From an uncultured Bacteroidales bacterium (lineage in GTDB: Bacteria > Bacteroidota > Bacteroidia > Bacteroidales > SZUA-534), in assembly GCA_902790595.1 (NCBI GenBank), contig CADASL010000003.1:1-64000 (forward strand): a DNA stretch of 64,000 nt, in the 5' to 3' direction. Both the position numbers and the translations under genes were made by a program. This document shows positions 36,568 to 45,123 of the stretch, piece by piece. Every line of letters begins with the position of its first letter. Positions within the stretch are counted from its first letter, which is position 1. The notes below the pieces were generated by a model. The model did no database searches. It was not told where the DNA came from and saw only the letters and a program-made list of their open reading frames with translations.

Positions 36568-36582
36568 GCGAAAAACCTACGA

Positions 36583-37557
36583 ATGGCTGATTTGCAGACT
36601 ATCAAGGCACCCATCAAGGCGGAAATGGACGAGTTTCAGCCCTTTTTCCGCAATTTTCTGCGTAGCGGCACGCGCCTGCTCGACCTGCTGCTTTTCTACG
36701 TGCAGAAGCAGAAAGGTAAGCAAATCAGGCCGATGCTGGTGTTTTTGACGGCCAAACTCTACGGCACCGTCAACGAGCACACCTACCACGCCGCCGCGCT
36801 TATCGAGTTGATGCACACGGCTTCGCTCGTGCACGACGATGTGGTTGACGAGTCGGACAAGCGGCGCGGATTCTGGTCGGTGAACGCCATCTGGAAAAAC
36901 AAGGTGGCGGTGCTTCTGGGCGACTATCTGCTGGCTCGCGGCCTGCTGCTGGCGGTGAACAAAAGCGAGCATCGGCAACTCGAGATTGTGTCGCGCGCCG
37001 TTGAAGAGATGAGCGAAGGCGAACTGCTGCAAATTGAGAAGGCTCGGCATTTGAACATTGATAATCAGACATATTTCGATGTTATCCGCAAGAAAACGGC
37101 GGCGCTGATGATTGCCTGCACCACCGCTGGCGCCTGCTCGGTGGGCGCGGCCGAAGCCGATGTTGAGCGGATGGAACGGCTGGGCGAGTACATTGGCATT
37201 GCCTTCCAAATCCGCGACGATTTGTTTGATTATGAAGTAAATGGCATTTTCGGCAAGCCTGCGGGCAACGACCTTCGCGAACGCAAAATCACGCTTCCGC
37301 TGATGCACGCCCTGCAAAATAGCGAGCCATCGGAACGCCGACGGATGATTAAAATCCTGCGCCAAAAGGTGAAAACCGATGCCGACATCGACACGCTGAT
37401 GGATTTTGTGCGCCGCCACGGTGGCATTGAGCACGCCCAAACGGTGATGGCCGAATATGTTGAGAAGGCGAAGGCGGTGCTGGCCGAAACGCCCGACAAC
37501 GCGGCCCGCCAATCGCTTATCGACCTGATTGACTACACAATATCGCGAAAGAAATGA
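36583..37557 (+). CDS. Polyprenyl diphosphate synthase
   Basis: Trans-prenyl chain elongating enzyme of 324 residues. It adds isopentenyl units to an allylic diphosphate to make the long chains for quinones or, by family, other lipids. First Asp-rich motif DDVVDESDKRRG (85-96) and second motif QIRDDLFDYE (about 208-217) are intact, as is KGKQIRPML (44-52). The residue pattern and length fit octaprenyl/solanesyl-type synthases more than farnesyl synthase, but product length is not certain. Start chosen at the ATG because the earlier TTG lies in the promoter. The stop overlaps the next gene's start by 4 bp, so the two are coupled. Its substrates come from the MEP pathway begun by dxs. Confidence 0.9.
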   Translation: MADLQTIKAPIKAEMDEFQPFFRNFLRSGTRLLDLLLFYVQKQKGKQIRPMLVFLTAKLYGTVNEHTYHAAALIELMHTASLVHDDVVDESDKRRGFWSVNAIWKNKVAVLLGDYLLARGLLLAVNKSEHRQLEIVSRAVEEMSEGELLQIEKARHLNIDNQTYFDVIRKKTAALMIACTTAGACSVGAAEADVERMERLGEYIGIAFQIRDDLFDYEVNGIFGKPAGNDLRERKITLPLMHALQNSEPSERRRMIKILRQKVKTDADIDTLMDFVRRHGGIEHAQTVMAEYVEKAKAVLAETPDNAARQSLIDLIDYTISRKK

Positions 37558-38381
37558 AACGGAATCTGATTGTTGCCGCTGCTGTTTTGGTTGCCATCGC
37601 GCTGGCAAGTTATTTTGCCGAAACGTTCGCAGCAAAACTAATTGTGATGCTCGCTTTGGCGGCTGCGGCCGTTGTCGCCCTGCTGCTTCAGAAGCGGCAA
37701 AACAAGAAGTCACTCGAAAGTCAGGCAGCATATTTCGACTTGAAAACCAATCTGTTAAAAACATCGCTCGACCCGCATTTTCTGTTCAACGCCATCAACT
37801 CGGTTTCGTACTCAATCCACAAAGACGACACGAACACGGCATCGGAAAACCTGGGCACGCTGTCGAAACTGATGCGCACATCGCTTGAAAACATCGGCAA
37901 TTTCGGCCACGAACTGAGCACCGAAGTGAGTTTCATCAAGAACTATCTGGCGCTCGAAAAATTCAGGTTCAAAGAGCAGTTCGACTTCACTTTCAAGATG
38001 ATGCCCTACGTGAACGATATGGCTAAAGTGCCGTCGTTCAGCATTTTCTGCCTTGTTGAGAATGCGCTGAAGAAGGGCGTGCTTTCGCGACAGGAACCTG
38101 GCCACATTGCCCTGACCATCGACGAAGACAAGAACAACAACACGCTGGTGGTAACCGTGGCTGACGACGGACTTTTCCGCAACCCAAAAACCGATGCCGA
38201 TCAACCGCATAACGTAAAGGTACTCAACGAGTTGATTACTCGTTTGAATGCCATCAACGACCAAAAAATCACGATAAGTTATTCGGCAAAAGACAGGGTT
38301 GAAGGCGAGCCGCGCGGATGCGTCGCAGAAATGCGTATTCCATTGGATTTCAGTTATTTACTTAAGCCGTCGGTTGGCTGA
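37554..38381 (+). CDS. LytS/YehU-type sensor histidine kinase
   Basis: A 275-residue membrane kinase of the His_kinase family. Two TM helices near 4-20 and 27-46 leave almost no periplasmic loop, so any signal is sensed in or near the membrane. The phospho-acceptor block is LDPHFLFNAINSVSYSI (72-88, His75). The N-box is VENALKKG (168-175). The usual GxGLxNxxxRL glycine box is replaced by PHNVKVLNELITRLNA (218-233), so ATP binding may be weak. No LytTR response regulator is adjacent. It overlaps the synthase gene by ATGA coupling and overlaps the convergent DUF2851 gene by 28 bp. Confidence 0.85.
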   Translation: MKRNLIVAAAVLVAIALASYFAETFAAKLIVMLALAAAAVVALLLQKRQNKKSLESQAAYFDLKTNLLKTSLDPHFLFNAINSVSYSIHKDDTNTASENLGTLSKLMRTSLENIGNFGHELSTEVSFIKNYLALEKFRFKEQFDFTFKMMPYVNDMAKVPSFSIFCLVENALKKGVLSRQEPGHIALTIDEDKNNNTLVVTVADDGLFRNPKTDADQPHNVKVLNELITRLNAINDQKITISYSAKDRVEGEPRGCVAEMRIPLDFSYLLKPSVG

Positions 38382-39643
38382 ACAACCATCACCTGCCGCC
38401 CCACTCGGCATTTCAGGCACTGTTTTTTCTGGCAGTAGCAGTTGGCCAACTGAATGAGCGCCTGGCTCTCGAGCGCGCATTTGGCTTCGATTCCGAACTT
38501 TTTCCACTGGCTGATAATGGTGTTGCGCTCGGCGGGCACGTCTTCGAGCCACTGCAGGGCGCGGTCGGTGAGTTCGGTCTTGCCGATGCTCTTTCCGTAG
38601 TGGAACATAAACGGCACAAAAGCGTTGATAACAAGCAGATTGAGCGACGCGTCGCCTAAATTCTTGTCTTTCCGCGCCGACGGTTTTTCAAAAACATAAT
38701 GCGTGAGCCAATAGTCGGAAACGCTTGTCGCGAAAAGGTGTTTTACATCGTCAACCGATTGGCACTCAATCATTTTCGATAGCAGCGCCGACGATTTGCT
38801 GATGAGCGACGCCAACTGTGCAATGCGCACGGTGGGCAGATTGCCTGGCCGCATTCGGGCAAATTTCCAAACGTGGCTGGGAATAGGCTCGAGCCGATAT
38901 TTGATTTTCAGGTGGTTATACTCGCGCGCGAGCAACTGTGTGTAGTCATCGGCAGGCTCGGCTGGCAGCAGTCCTGCCTGACCGAACAGCAGCGCTTCAA
39001 CCTGCGTCAGGCTGTTTTTGTGGTGTGCAATCACGTTGAGCGGCAGCGACTGCGCAAGCATCAGGAACGGTTGCGCATTTGTCTTAAAACCAAACGATTG
39101 CGCCACTGTATAGTAGAACGATTCTTCCCAATTGTTCTGCGTGAGCCGCAGGTTCTCGGCAATGACCGCGGTTTTCTGCTCAAGCCGCTCAACGGTCAGC
39201 GACTCATACCACTGCTGCATCACAAACGGGTCGATATCAGCAATATATGACTGGCACGGCAGCCAACGGTCGGTGCGCATCAGAAACTGGTAGCGCTCAA
39301 GCAGCGGTTGCGGGCAGCGGATTTCGGTGGCGGGAATGAGTTGCCCCGTCTGGCTGCGGATTTCGGCATCGTTCTGCCCCACCACGTGCAGCACCACGTT
39401 GTTGTAGTGGTCGTCGGTCTGGTGGCGGTGTCGCAGCCAATCGCTCGAGCGCAGATGAATCTCAACATTCCCCGCCCAAACAGTCTGCCCGATGCGGATA
39501 CGCGCGTTGAAGAAATCGGGGCCCTGGTCGCGGTTATGCAGTCCTGGATTCAGCACTTCGATGGTCTCGCCCGAGTAGAACTCAGTGAGCGGCATCTGAT
39601 AAAGGCCGTTTTTCCAAAGGAAATGCAGAAAATCTTCGGACAT
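38354..39643 (-). CDS. DUF2851 family protein
   Basis: A 429-residue protein of a Bacteroidota-type family of unknown function. The start MSEDFLHFLWKNGLY and the block LNPGLHNRDQGPDFFNARIRIGQTVW (about 29-54), followed by NVEIHLRSSDWLRHRHQTDDHYNNVVLHVV, are the family's signature; conserved His and Asp there resemble a nuclease-like site, but no activity is known. The C-terminus has a Cys cluster (CYCQKKQCLKC). I chose the ATG at 39643 over the in-frame position at 39745 because the family begins at MSEDF. The 3' end overlaps the kinase gene by 28 bp on the opposite strand. Confidence 0.85.
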   Translation of the reverse strand: MSEDFLHFLWKNGLYQMPLTEFYSGETIEVLNPGLHNRDQGPDFFNARIRIGQTVWAGNVEIHLRSSDWLRHRHQTDDHYNNVVLHVVGQNDAEIRSQTGQLIPATEIRCPQPLLERYQFLMRTDRWLPCQSYIADIDPFVMQQWYESLTVERLEQKTAVIAENLRLTQNNWEESFYYTVAQSFGFKTNAQPFLMLAQSLPLNVIAHHKNSLTQVEALLFGQAGLLPAEPADDYTQLLAREYNHLKIKYRLEPIPSHVWKFARMRPGNLPTVRIAQLASLISKSSALLSKMIECQSVDDVKHLFATSVSDYWLTHYVFEKPSARKDKNLGDASLNLLVINAFVPFMFHYGKSIGKTELTDRALQWLEDVPAERNTIISQWKKFGIEAKCALESQALIQLANCYCQKKQCLKCRVGRQVMVVQPTDGLSK

Positions 39644-39784
39644 TGCAGAGTTGTAAGTTATGAGTTTAAAAGTTATAAGTTTTTGTAGGGGCAAGATAGG
39701 AAAAAATTGAACTACTGACATCACGCAAATGACGTCAGACGACAATTCAACAAATAGGAAAAGGAAGAACAGCCGAAAGTCCCC

Positions 39785-39870
39785 TACTCAATCAGCCCTT
39801 CAGTTATTCAATCCTTCAGTTATTCACGCATTCAATCCTTCAATCCTTCATCCCGATAGCTATCGGGACT
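39785..39870. repeat. Imperfect tandem repeats and palindrome after nadB
   Basis: TTCAATCCTTCAGTTAT-like units repeat several times (39790-39850), then TCCCGATAGCTATCGGGA (39851-39868) stands directly before the nadB stop codon (on the minus strand). Between 39644 and 39785 I see no gene. Confidence 0.75.
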
Positions 39871-41454
39871 TCAATCCTTCGTCACAGGCGGATAATCCAC
39901 ATTGAAGTGCAGGCCGCGGCTCTCTTTGCGCTCAATGGCCTGACGGGTAACCAGATAGCCCACATTTATCATATTGCGCAACTCGCAGATGTCGCGGGTG
40001 GCTTTGACGCGCTTGAAAAGGTCTTCGGTCTCTTCGTAGAGCAGGTCAAGGCGGTCCCAAGCGCGTTTCAGGCGCAGGTTGCTGCGAACAATGCCCACGT
40101 AGGTGCTCATAATCTGCCCCACTTCCTTAACATCTTGAGCAATAAGCACTTTCTCTTCGTTTGTCATCGTGCCTTCATCGTTCCATTCGGGAATACGCTC
40201 GTTGAACGAGTATTCATCAATATGCTGCAGACTGTGTTTCGCGGCAGCGTCGGCATAAACCACCGCTTCAATCAACGAATTGGAAGCCAGGCGGTTACCG
40301 CCGTGCAGACCCGTGCACGAACACTCGCCCACGGCATACAGGCGGCGGATGCTTGAGCAGGCGTTCAAATCAACCTTGATGCCGCCGCACATATAGTGGG
40401 CGCAAGGCGCAACGGGGATGTACTGCTTGGTTATGTCGATGCCGATGCTCAGGCATTTGGCGTAGATGTTCGGGAAGTGGTGCTTGGTCTCTTCGGGGTC
40501 CTTGTGCGTGACATCAAGGCAGACGTGGTCCAGGCCGTGGATTTTCATCTCCTTGTCGATGGCGCGGGCCACAATGTCGCGCGGTGCAAGGCTCAGGCGC
40601 TCGTCGTACTTGTGCATAAACTCTTCGCCGTTGGGCAGACGCAGAATGCCGCCATAGCCGCGCATCGCTTCGGTGATAAGGTAGGCGGGATGCGTCTCGC
40701 CAGGGTGGAAAAGCGCCGTGGGGTGGAACTGCACAAACTCCATATCCTGCACCGTTCCCTTGGCGCGATAGACCATTGCAATGCCGTCGCCCGTGGCGAT
40801 GTTGGGGTTGGTGGTGGTAGCGTAGATTGAGCCGATTCCGCCAGTAGCCATCAGCGTGACGCGCGACAGATAAGTGTCGATTTTGTTGGTTTCGGGATTC
40901 AGAATGTAGGCTCCGAAGCATTCAATGTCGGGTGTGCGGCGCGTAACTTCAACGCCCAGATGGTGCTGCGTGATAATCTCCACAGCAAAGTGATTTTCAA
41001 GCACATCGATGTTCGGATTCCGACGGACGGCTTCCATCAGCCCGCGCTGAATCTCGGCGCCAGTGTCGTCGGCGTGGTGAAGGATTCGGAATTCAGAGTG
41101 TCCGCCTTCGCGATGAAGGTCGAACTCGCCGCTGTCGGTGCGGTCGAAGTTGACGCCCCACTTCACCAGTTCGGCAATCTGCGACGGCGCATTGCGCACC
41201 ACCTGCTCCACGGCCTTGCGGTCGCTCAAATGGTCGCCGGCAATCATTGTGTCTTCAATGTGCTTATCGAAATCGTCAACCTTCAGATTGGTGACCGATG
41301 CAATGCCGCCCTGTGCTTTGGCAGTGTTGGCTTCGGCCAGAGTTGTCTTGCAAACCATTGCCACGCGGCCTTTGCCGGCGTTGGCCACTTTCAGCGCGTA
41401 ACTCATTCCGGCCACGCCCGAACCAATTACCAAGAAATCGTATTTTTTTATCAC
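39871..41454 (-). CDS. nadB: L-aspartate oxidase
   Basis: FAD enzyme that oxidises L-aspartate to iminoaspartate, the first step of de novo NAD synthesis in the cytosol. The 527-residue protein has the Rossmann GSGVAGMSYALK (11-22), the substrate loop EGGHSEFRILHHADDTG, QFHPTALFHPG, and the C-terminal FAD motif GECSCTGLHGGNRLASNSLIEAVV. The start codon is GTG. No nadA or nadC is adjacent, so iminoaspartate must be used by enzymes coded elsewhere. A GCCA-free minus-strand TATTTTTG box at 41480-41487 is its likely promoter. Confidence 0.96.
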   Translation of the reverse strand: MIKKYDFLVIGSGVAGMSYALKVANAGKGRVAMVCKTTLAEANTAKAQGGIASVTNLKVDDFDKHIEDTMIAGDHLSDRKAVEQVVRNAPSQIAELVKWGVNFDRTDSGEFDLHREGGHSEFRILHHADDTGAEIQRGLMEAVRRNPNIDVLENHFAVEIITQHHLGVEVTRRTPDIECFGAYILNPETNKIDTYLSRVTLMATGGIGSIYATTTNPNIATGDGIAMVYRAKGTVQDMEFVQFHPTALFHPGETHPAYLITEAMRGYGGILRLPNGEEFMHKYDERLSLAPRDIVARAIDKEMKIHGLDHVCLDVTHKDPEETKHHFPNIYAKCLSIGIDITKQYIPVAPCAHYMCGGIKVDLNACSSIRRLYAVGECSCTGLHGGNRLASNSLIEAVVYADAAAKHSLQHIDEYSFNERIPEWNDEGTMTNEEKVLIAQDVKEVGQIMSTYVGIVRSNLRLKRAWDRLDLLYEETEDLFKRVKATRDICELRNMINVGYLVTRQAIERKESRGLHFNVDYPPVTKD

Positions 41455-41479
41455 TGTCGAACAGTTTTTATAACGGCGG

Positions 41480-41487
41480 CAAAAATA
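41480..41487 (-). promoter_or_regulatory. Promoter -7 box for nadB
   Basis: On the minus strand TATTTTTG matches TAnnTTTG, 26 bp from the GTG start. Confidence 0.6.
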
Positions 41488-41594
41488 GAGAATTATGAGT
41501 TACAAGGTGCAATATACACTGTACAAGTCTGTTTTTTTGAGTTAGGCATCATACAATAACAAAGAAACGCATCTTGCAAAAACAACCAGAATTA

Positions 41595-41602
41595 TACCTT
41601 TG
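41595..41602 (+). promoter_or_regulatory. Promoter -7 box for the deacetylase gene
   Basis: TACCTTTG is an exact consensus; CTTG at 41573-41576 is a -33 candidate 18 bp upstream. Confidence 0.7.
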
Positions 41603-41616
41603 TAAAAAAATGCCAT

Positions 41617-42507
41617 ATGAAAAAACTCTTTTTTTTCGTTGCCTTCATTTTCGCAATGATGCCAGCAATTTTATTTACTGCTTGCGACCCAGACGACAGC
41701 ATTATGCCGGAACCTGAACCGACACCTGAAACTGACACCATTCCCCAACAAACTGATACTCTGCCGCAGCAAGACACCGCGAAACCGGTTGTTGTCCCTA
41801 AAATGTACAATCTCACATATCATAAAGTTGTGGCTGCTGACAGCCTTGTCAAATACACCACACAAGTGTCGGTACAGAAACTTGAATCCGACTTCAAATG
41901 GCTTGCCGACAACGGTTACACGGCCATTCTGCCACGCGATTTGCTGACAATCGACACGGTGCAACCAAAAACCGTAATCATCACTTTTGATGACGGATAT
42001 TACGACAACTACCTGTATATGTATCCACTGCTTGAAAAATACGGATTAAAGGCGGAAATAAATGTCATAGTGGAATGGATAACCGAAGAGCGAAAGAACG
42101 GTTGGCTGACTTGGGACGAATGCAGAGAAATGAGTCAGTCGGGATTGGTGGAAATAGGTTCGCACTCCTGCTTGCTGCACAATCCAAGCAATGGCGGCAG
42201 TTACATACTTGGCGGAGTTAATGGCGTTGGTCGTGAGACCGGCGAAAGCGATGAAGATTATATTGCCCGCATAACAAATGACTTACAAAAAAGCAAAGAT
42301 GTAATTAAAGAACGGGTCGGAATTGAACCGATTGCTTTTGCCTACCCTTATGGTGAAGGTAATGCATTTATCAACAAATACATATCCGAGTTATTTGCTG
42401 TAACTTTCCTGACACATAACGGGAGTTACAACCCCAAAAACGACCTTCATCTGTTGCCTCGCAACACCATAACAATGAGTACTCAACTAGAAAACATTCT
42501 GAAATAG
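41617..42507 (+). CDS. Polysaccharide deacetylase lipoprotein (NodB homology)
   Basis: A 296-residue lipoprotein (lipobox FTAC, Cys23) with an acidic/Pro-rich linker (25-60) and a carbohydrate esterase 4 domain. Motif 1 is TFDDGYYDNY (123-132; Asp125 and Asp126 act as base and metal ligand), motif 2 is GSHSCLLHNP (181-190; His183 and His188 as metal ligands), and a later AFAYPYGEG corresponds to motif 3. Likely role: removal of acetyl groups from an N-acetylglucosamine polymer or other acetylated glycan at the cell surface. It is divergent from nadB and may have been next to a GH16 gene of which a remnant remains at 42536. Confidence 0.9.
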   Translation: MKKLFFFVAFIFAMMPAILFTACDPDDSIMPEPEPTPETDTIPQQTDTLPQQDTAKPVVVPKMYNLTYHKVVAADSLVKYTTQVSVQKLESDFKWLADNGYTAILPRDLLTIDTVQPKTVIITFDDGYYDNYLYMYPLLEKYGLKAEINVIVEWITEERKNGWLTWDECREMSQSGLVEIGSHSCLLHNPSNGGSYILGGVNGVGRETGESDEDYIARITNDLQKSKDVIKERVGIEPIAFAYPYGEGNAFINKYISELFAVTFLTHNGSYNPKNDLHLLPRNTITMSTQLENILK

Positions 42508-42535
42508 CAAAAGGCGCTGGAGAAATAACTCAAAC

Positions 42536-42808
42536 CTACTCCTTCTGATAAACCCTTACGTAATCAACCTCCATTGTTGCCGGGAGCGCACTTTCATCAA
42601 CACCCTGCATTCCGCCCCAAGTGCCGCCCCAGGCAAGGTTTAGGATAATGTGGAAAGGATCGTCGTATGGCCAATCGTCGTGGCCCAGACCACGGTTATC
42701 GTAACTCAGTTGCAACTTGCCATCGACGTAGGTGGTGATATGTTGCCCGCAAAGCATCTCCGCTTCCAAACCTTTAATTCTCCGATTGCGGCTCACCCGT
42801 CTGTCCAT
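42536..42808 (-). pseudogene. C-terminal remnant of a GH16 beta-glucanase
   Basis: A 90-codon frame whose last about 70 residues match the end of GH16 laminarinase/lichenase domains: ITTYVDGK, DDWPYDDPFHIILNLAWGG, WGGMQGVDESALP and MEVDYVRVYQ. The catalytic ExDxxE motif and all upstream strands are absent. The first about 20 residues lie in sequence shared with the 3' end of the next gene and do not resemble GH16. I read it as the tail left after a deletion that joined it to the neighbouring gene. An ATG at 42808 could allow translation of a dead fragment, but no activity is expected. Confidence 0.8.
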
Positions 42809-44447
42809 ACCCTTCGCGGCAGAAAGCGATGCGGTAAAGATTGTAGAGCATCATATAGTCCATTCCGTTGAAGTCGATGTCGCGGCAGGGGCGGCGCCGG
42901 CTTGGCCGCAGGTTTTCGGGCCAGACGCAGCGCGATGTTTCCGACCAGTTATGCGCAAAGCGGTCAGCATCGGGGGCGCACTTGCCCGTGGGGCCGCAGA
43001 ATGGAGCTTCGTTGAGCAGCGACTCGTAAACAGCCCGCTCGGTGCGGTAGAGAGCGCTGTCGCGATGCAGGTTGCGGCCTTCCAAGTCGTACAAAGCCAG
43101 ATTTATTAGCGGCAAATGCTCATACACGGTTGGTTGCCCGGTTTGGCACGGGTCGTAGCTGCGGCGGTTTTTTAGCACGATGAAGGTGCTGTCGCCCAGA
43201 TAGTTGCTGGTGCTGGCCAGCGAGCGCACCTTATAATCGTCGTTGTTGGTGCCGAGCGCCAGATTGCAGATTCCCGCAATGCCTTTCATCAGCAGAATGT
43301 GCAGCTCATAAACGCCCGCCGTCAGCACGTCGATGGTGATTCTGACGCCACGACGGTTGTAGCCCGGCGCCAGTGTTGACAGAACGGCTTTGTCGATGGT
43401 TGTGTTGAATCCGTCGGTGAGAATGCTTTGAAACGCCCAATTGCCTTTCTTGCAACCTTTTACGCGACGCAAATCGCTGCCCATAAACTCACGCCCCACG
43501 GCCACAAGCCCGTAGTTGTAAAAAAGCCACGCATCCCAGCCAATATCGCCTGAGCCTTGCTGAACTTTTTTGCCGGTTACGGTGTTGCGCAGCACCCAAT
43601 GGTTCTTCTTGAAAAGCAGCCGCAGCGGTTTATCGCTCTGGAAACAAGCAACATACCGACTGATAATATCGCCCGCCCAAAGAGCGAAATCGACGCTGTC
43701 GCCACGCAAAATGCCTTTTTCGGCCAAATATTGCGGAATGATGTCGGTTTTGAATGTAACGGGCACATTGGCAATATTTTCCGTTCCGGCAAGTTTGCCC
43801 ACCAGCGCCAGACCTTCAATGTTGTGGAACATCACGTCCTGACTGATTTCCTCAAGCGGGCGCAACCCGCTGTAGAAGTTCGATATTACTTCGGACGCGC
43901 CGAAATGCGACTGGTGCCTGTTCCAAAAAGCTGGCGAGATGTCGTCGCGCAAGTGCATTCCGTTAATGTCGGCCCGCGACGGAGCGTGAGTGGCAATCGC
44001 CGGTTTTTGCCCAATCTGGCTGATTACCTGACGGCTTTTCAGAGAGTCGGCGGCGCTTCCTCCAAAAGCCAGCAATCCGTCGAACCGCCGCCAATGCGAT
44101 TCCGAGTATAAATCGAGCCTTTCGAGCGCCAGCATTGCGTAGTAGAGCTCGGCCAGCGTTTGCGAATAGTCCTGACCGTTGGTTTTCAGCAGCCAGAGCT
44201 CGGTTGAGAGCAGCGACAGATAGTGGCTCATTATCGAGTTGCCGTCGGACCAGCTCACGGTGTCGCCGAAAATGTCGCCCGCCGGAATGTTAACACCTTC
44301 TTCTTCAACATCCTGGCTCACAACCACAAATCGTTCACGCAAGCGGTCGCGGTAGTGCCAGTATTTTTCAAGATTTTGCTGGGGCGATTGTGCGTGCGAT
44401 AAGCATACTGCTAACAAAAATAATATGGTTATCGCGACCCTATTCAT
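42774..44447 (-). CDS. Large exported protein, function unknown
   Basis: A 557-residue secreted protein with a signal peptide ending in SHAQ (residues 1-19). The mature part is helical at first (LSLLSTELWLLKTNGQDYSQTLAELYYAMLALERLD) and mixed later, with Trp-, Asn- and Cys-containing blocks such as GDIGWDAWLFYNYGLVAVGREF and CQTGQPTVYEHLPLINLALYDLEG. I recognise no catalytic family; a helical toroid of the kind used by periplasmic glycan enzymes is possible from the early helices but unproved. The ATG at 44447 lies 2 bp after the stop of the upstream lipoprotein gene, so the two are co-translated. The 3' end overlaps the GH16 remnant by 35 bp and may itself have been altered there. Confidence 0.75.
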   Translation of the reverse strand: MNRVAITILFLLAVCLSHAQSPQQNLEKYWHYRDRLRERFVVVSQDVEEEGVNIPAGDIFGDTVSWSDGNSIMSHYLSLLSTELWLLKTNGQDYSQTLAELYYAMLALERLDLYSESHWRRFDGLLAFGGSAADSLKSRQVISQIGQKPAIATHAPSRADINGMHLRDDISPAFWNRHQSHFGASEVISNFYSGLRPLEEISQDVMFHNIEGLALVGKLAGTENIANVPVTFKTDIIPQYLAEKGILRGDSVDFALWAGDIISRYVACFQSDKPLRLLFKKNHWVLRNTVTGKKVQQGSGDIGWDAWLFYNYGLVAVGREFMGSDLRRVKGCKKGNWAFQSILTDGFNTTIDKAVLSTLAPGYNRRGVRITIDVLTAGVYELHILLMKGIAGICNLALGTNNDDYKVRSLASTSNYLGDSTFIVLKNRRSYDPCQTGQPTVYEHLPLINLALYDLEGRNLHRDSALYRTERAVYESLLNEAPFCGPTGKCAPDADRFAHNWSETSRCVWPENLRPSRRRPCRDIDFNGMDYMMLYNLYRIAFCREGYGQTGEPQSEN

Positions 44448-44449
44448 TA

Positions 44450-45028
44450 TCAATCGGTTGGGTTGACTATCCTATAAACAATACCATTCTCGTATGTATA
44501 TTCCAACAAACCATATTTAAACGAATAAGTGAAACAATATGGTGCTGACGGATTACTATAGTCGGAAGAATAGTTAAGAGTAAGATTAAAGGCTCTATAA
44601 TTCTTGTCATTTATTTGTATGTCAAATTCCTTTCCGTTTTCCCCAAAACGTATCAAACTATCATACAAAACCCACAAAGTGTCGGCACGATATTCAGCAT
44701 TCAATATGCATAGCTTTGTTGCGGAGTATGAAAACAATATATTTTCATTATTGTTTTTGTATTGAATGGTAGCTGTTTGATATTCTTTTTTGTCGCTATC
44801 CCAATACTCATAAGAAATTTTACGGATTGTCAAAGTATCGTAAAGCCCAGTCTGTTCCGAATAATAATAGAAAGTGTCACCTTCCTTAAAAATCGGACGT
44901 TGGTCTTCTGTTAAATCGTGATATGGTTCATCTGATATAGCATCTAAAAGTTCATTTAAAACATCTAAAGTCTCGCAACTACCAAATGTCACAAGAATGA
45001 ACAAAGAAATAGGAATAATCTTTTTCAT
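44450..45028 (-). CDS. Lipoprotein, function unknown
   Basis: A 192-residue lipoprotein (lipobox TFGSC, Cys18) whose mature part is rich in Tyr, Asp and Asn: TEDQRPIFKEGDTFYYYSEQTGLYDTLTIRKISYEYW, ending with YGLLEYTYENGIVYRIVNPTD. The pattern of alternating strands suggests a small beta-barrel or sandwich. It is more A+T-rich than its surroundings. The ATG at 45028 is chosen over the in-frame start 36 bp upstream because it gives the signal peptide directly. It heads a two-gene unit with the 557-residue exported protein. Confidence 0.7.
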   Translation of the reverse strand: MKKIIPISLFILVTFGSCETLDVLNELLDAISDEPYHDLTEDQRPIFKEGDTFYYYSEQTGLYDTLTIRKISYEYWDSDKKEYQTATIQYKNNNENILFSYSATKLCILNAEYRADTLWVLYDSLIRFGENGKEFDIQINDKNYRAFNLTLNYSSDYSNPSAPYCFTYSFKYGLLEYTYENGIVYRIVNPTD

Positions 45029-45095
45029 AAAGTCAGTTTTTAAAATATTACACAATAATAACAATCAAAAGAGGAATAACCCTACCCTAATTTGA

Positions 45096-45103
45096 TATTT
45101 TTG
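45096..45103 (+). promoter_or_regulatory. Promoter -7 box for hemW
   Basis: TATTTTTG matches TAnnTTTG, 21 bp before the ATG at 45124; an in-frame TTG at 45106 lies too close to the box to be the start. Confidence 0.6.
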
Positions 45104-45123
45104 CCTTGAAAACTGTCAGGAAA

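Noticed and set aside
36577..37764. 395-codon minus-strand frame opposite the polyprenyl synthase
   Set aside because: It spans two real coupled genes and carries no family signature.
45106..45123. Upstream TTG start for hemW (and similar upstream starts at 36565, 44453, 48849, 58025, 59892, 62235, 62857)
   Set aside because: Each gives a few extra non-conserved residues or overlaps a promoter box; the downstream ATG fits the conserved N-terminus or the signal peptide better.
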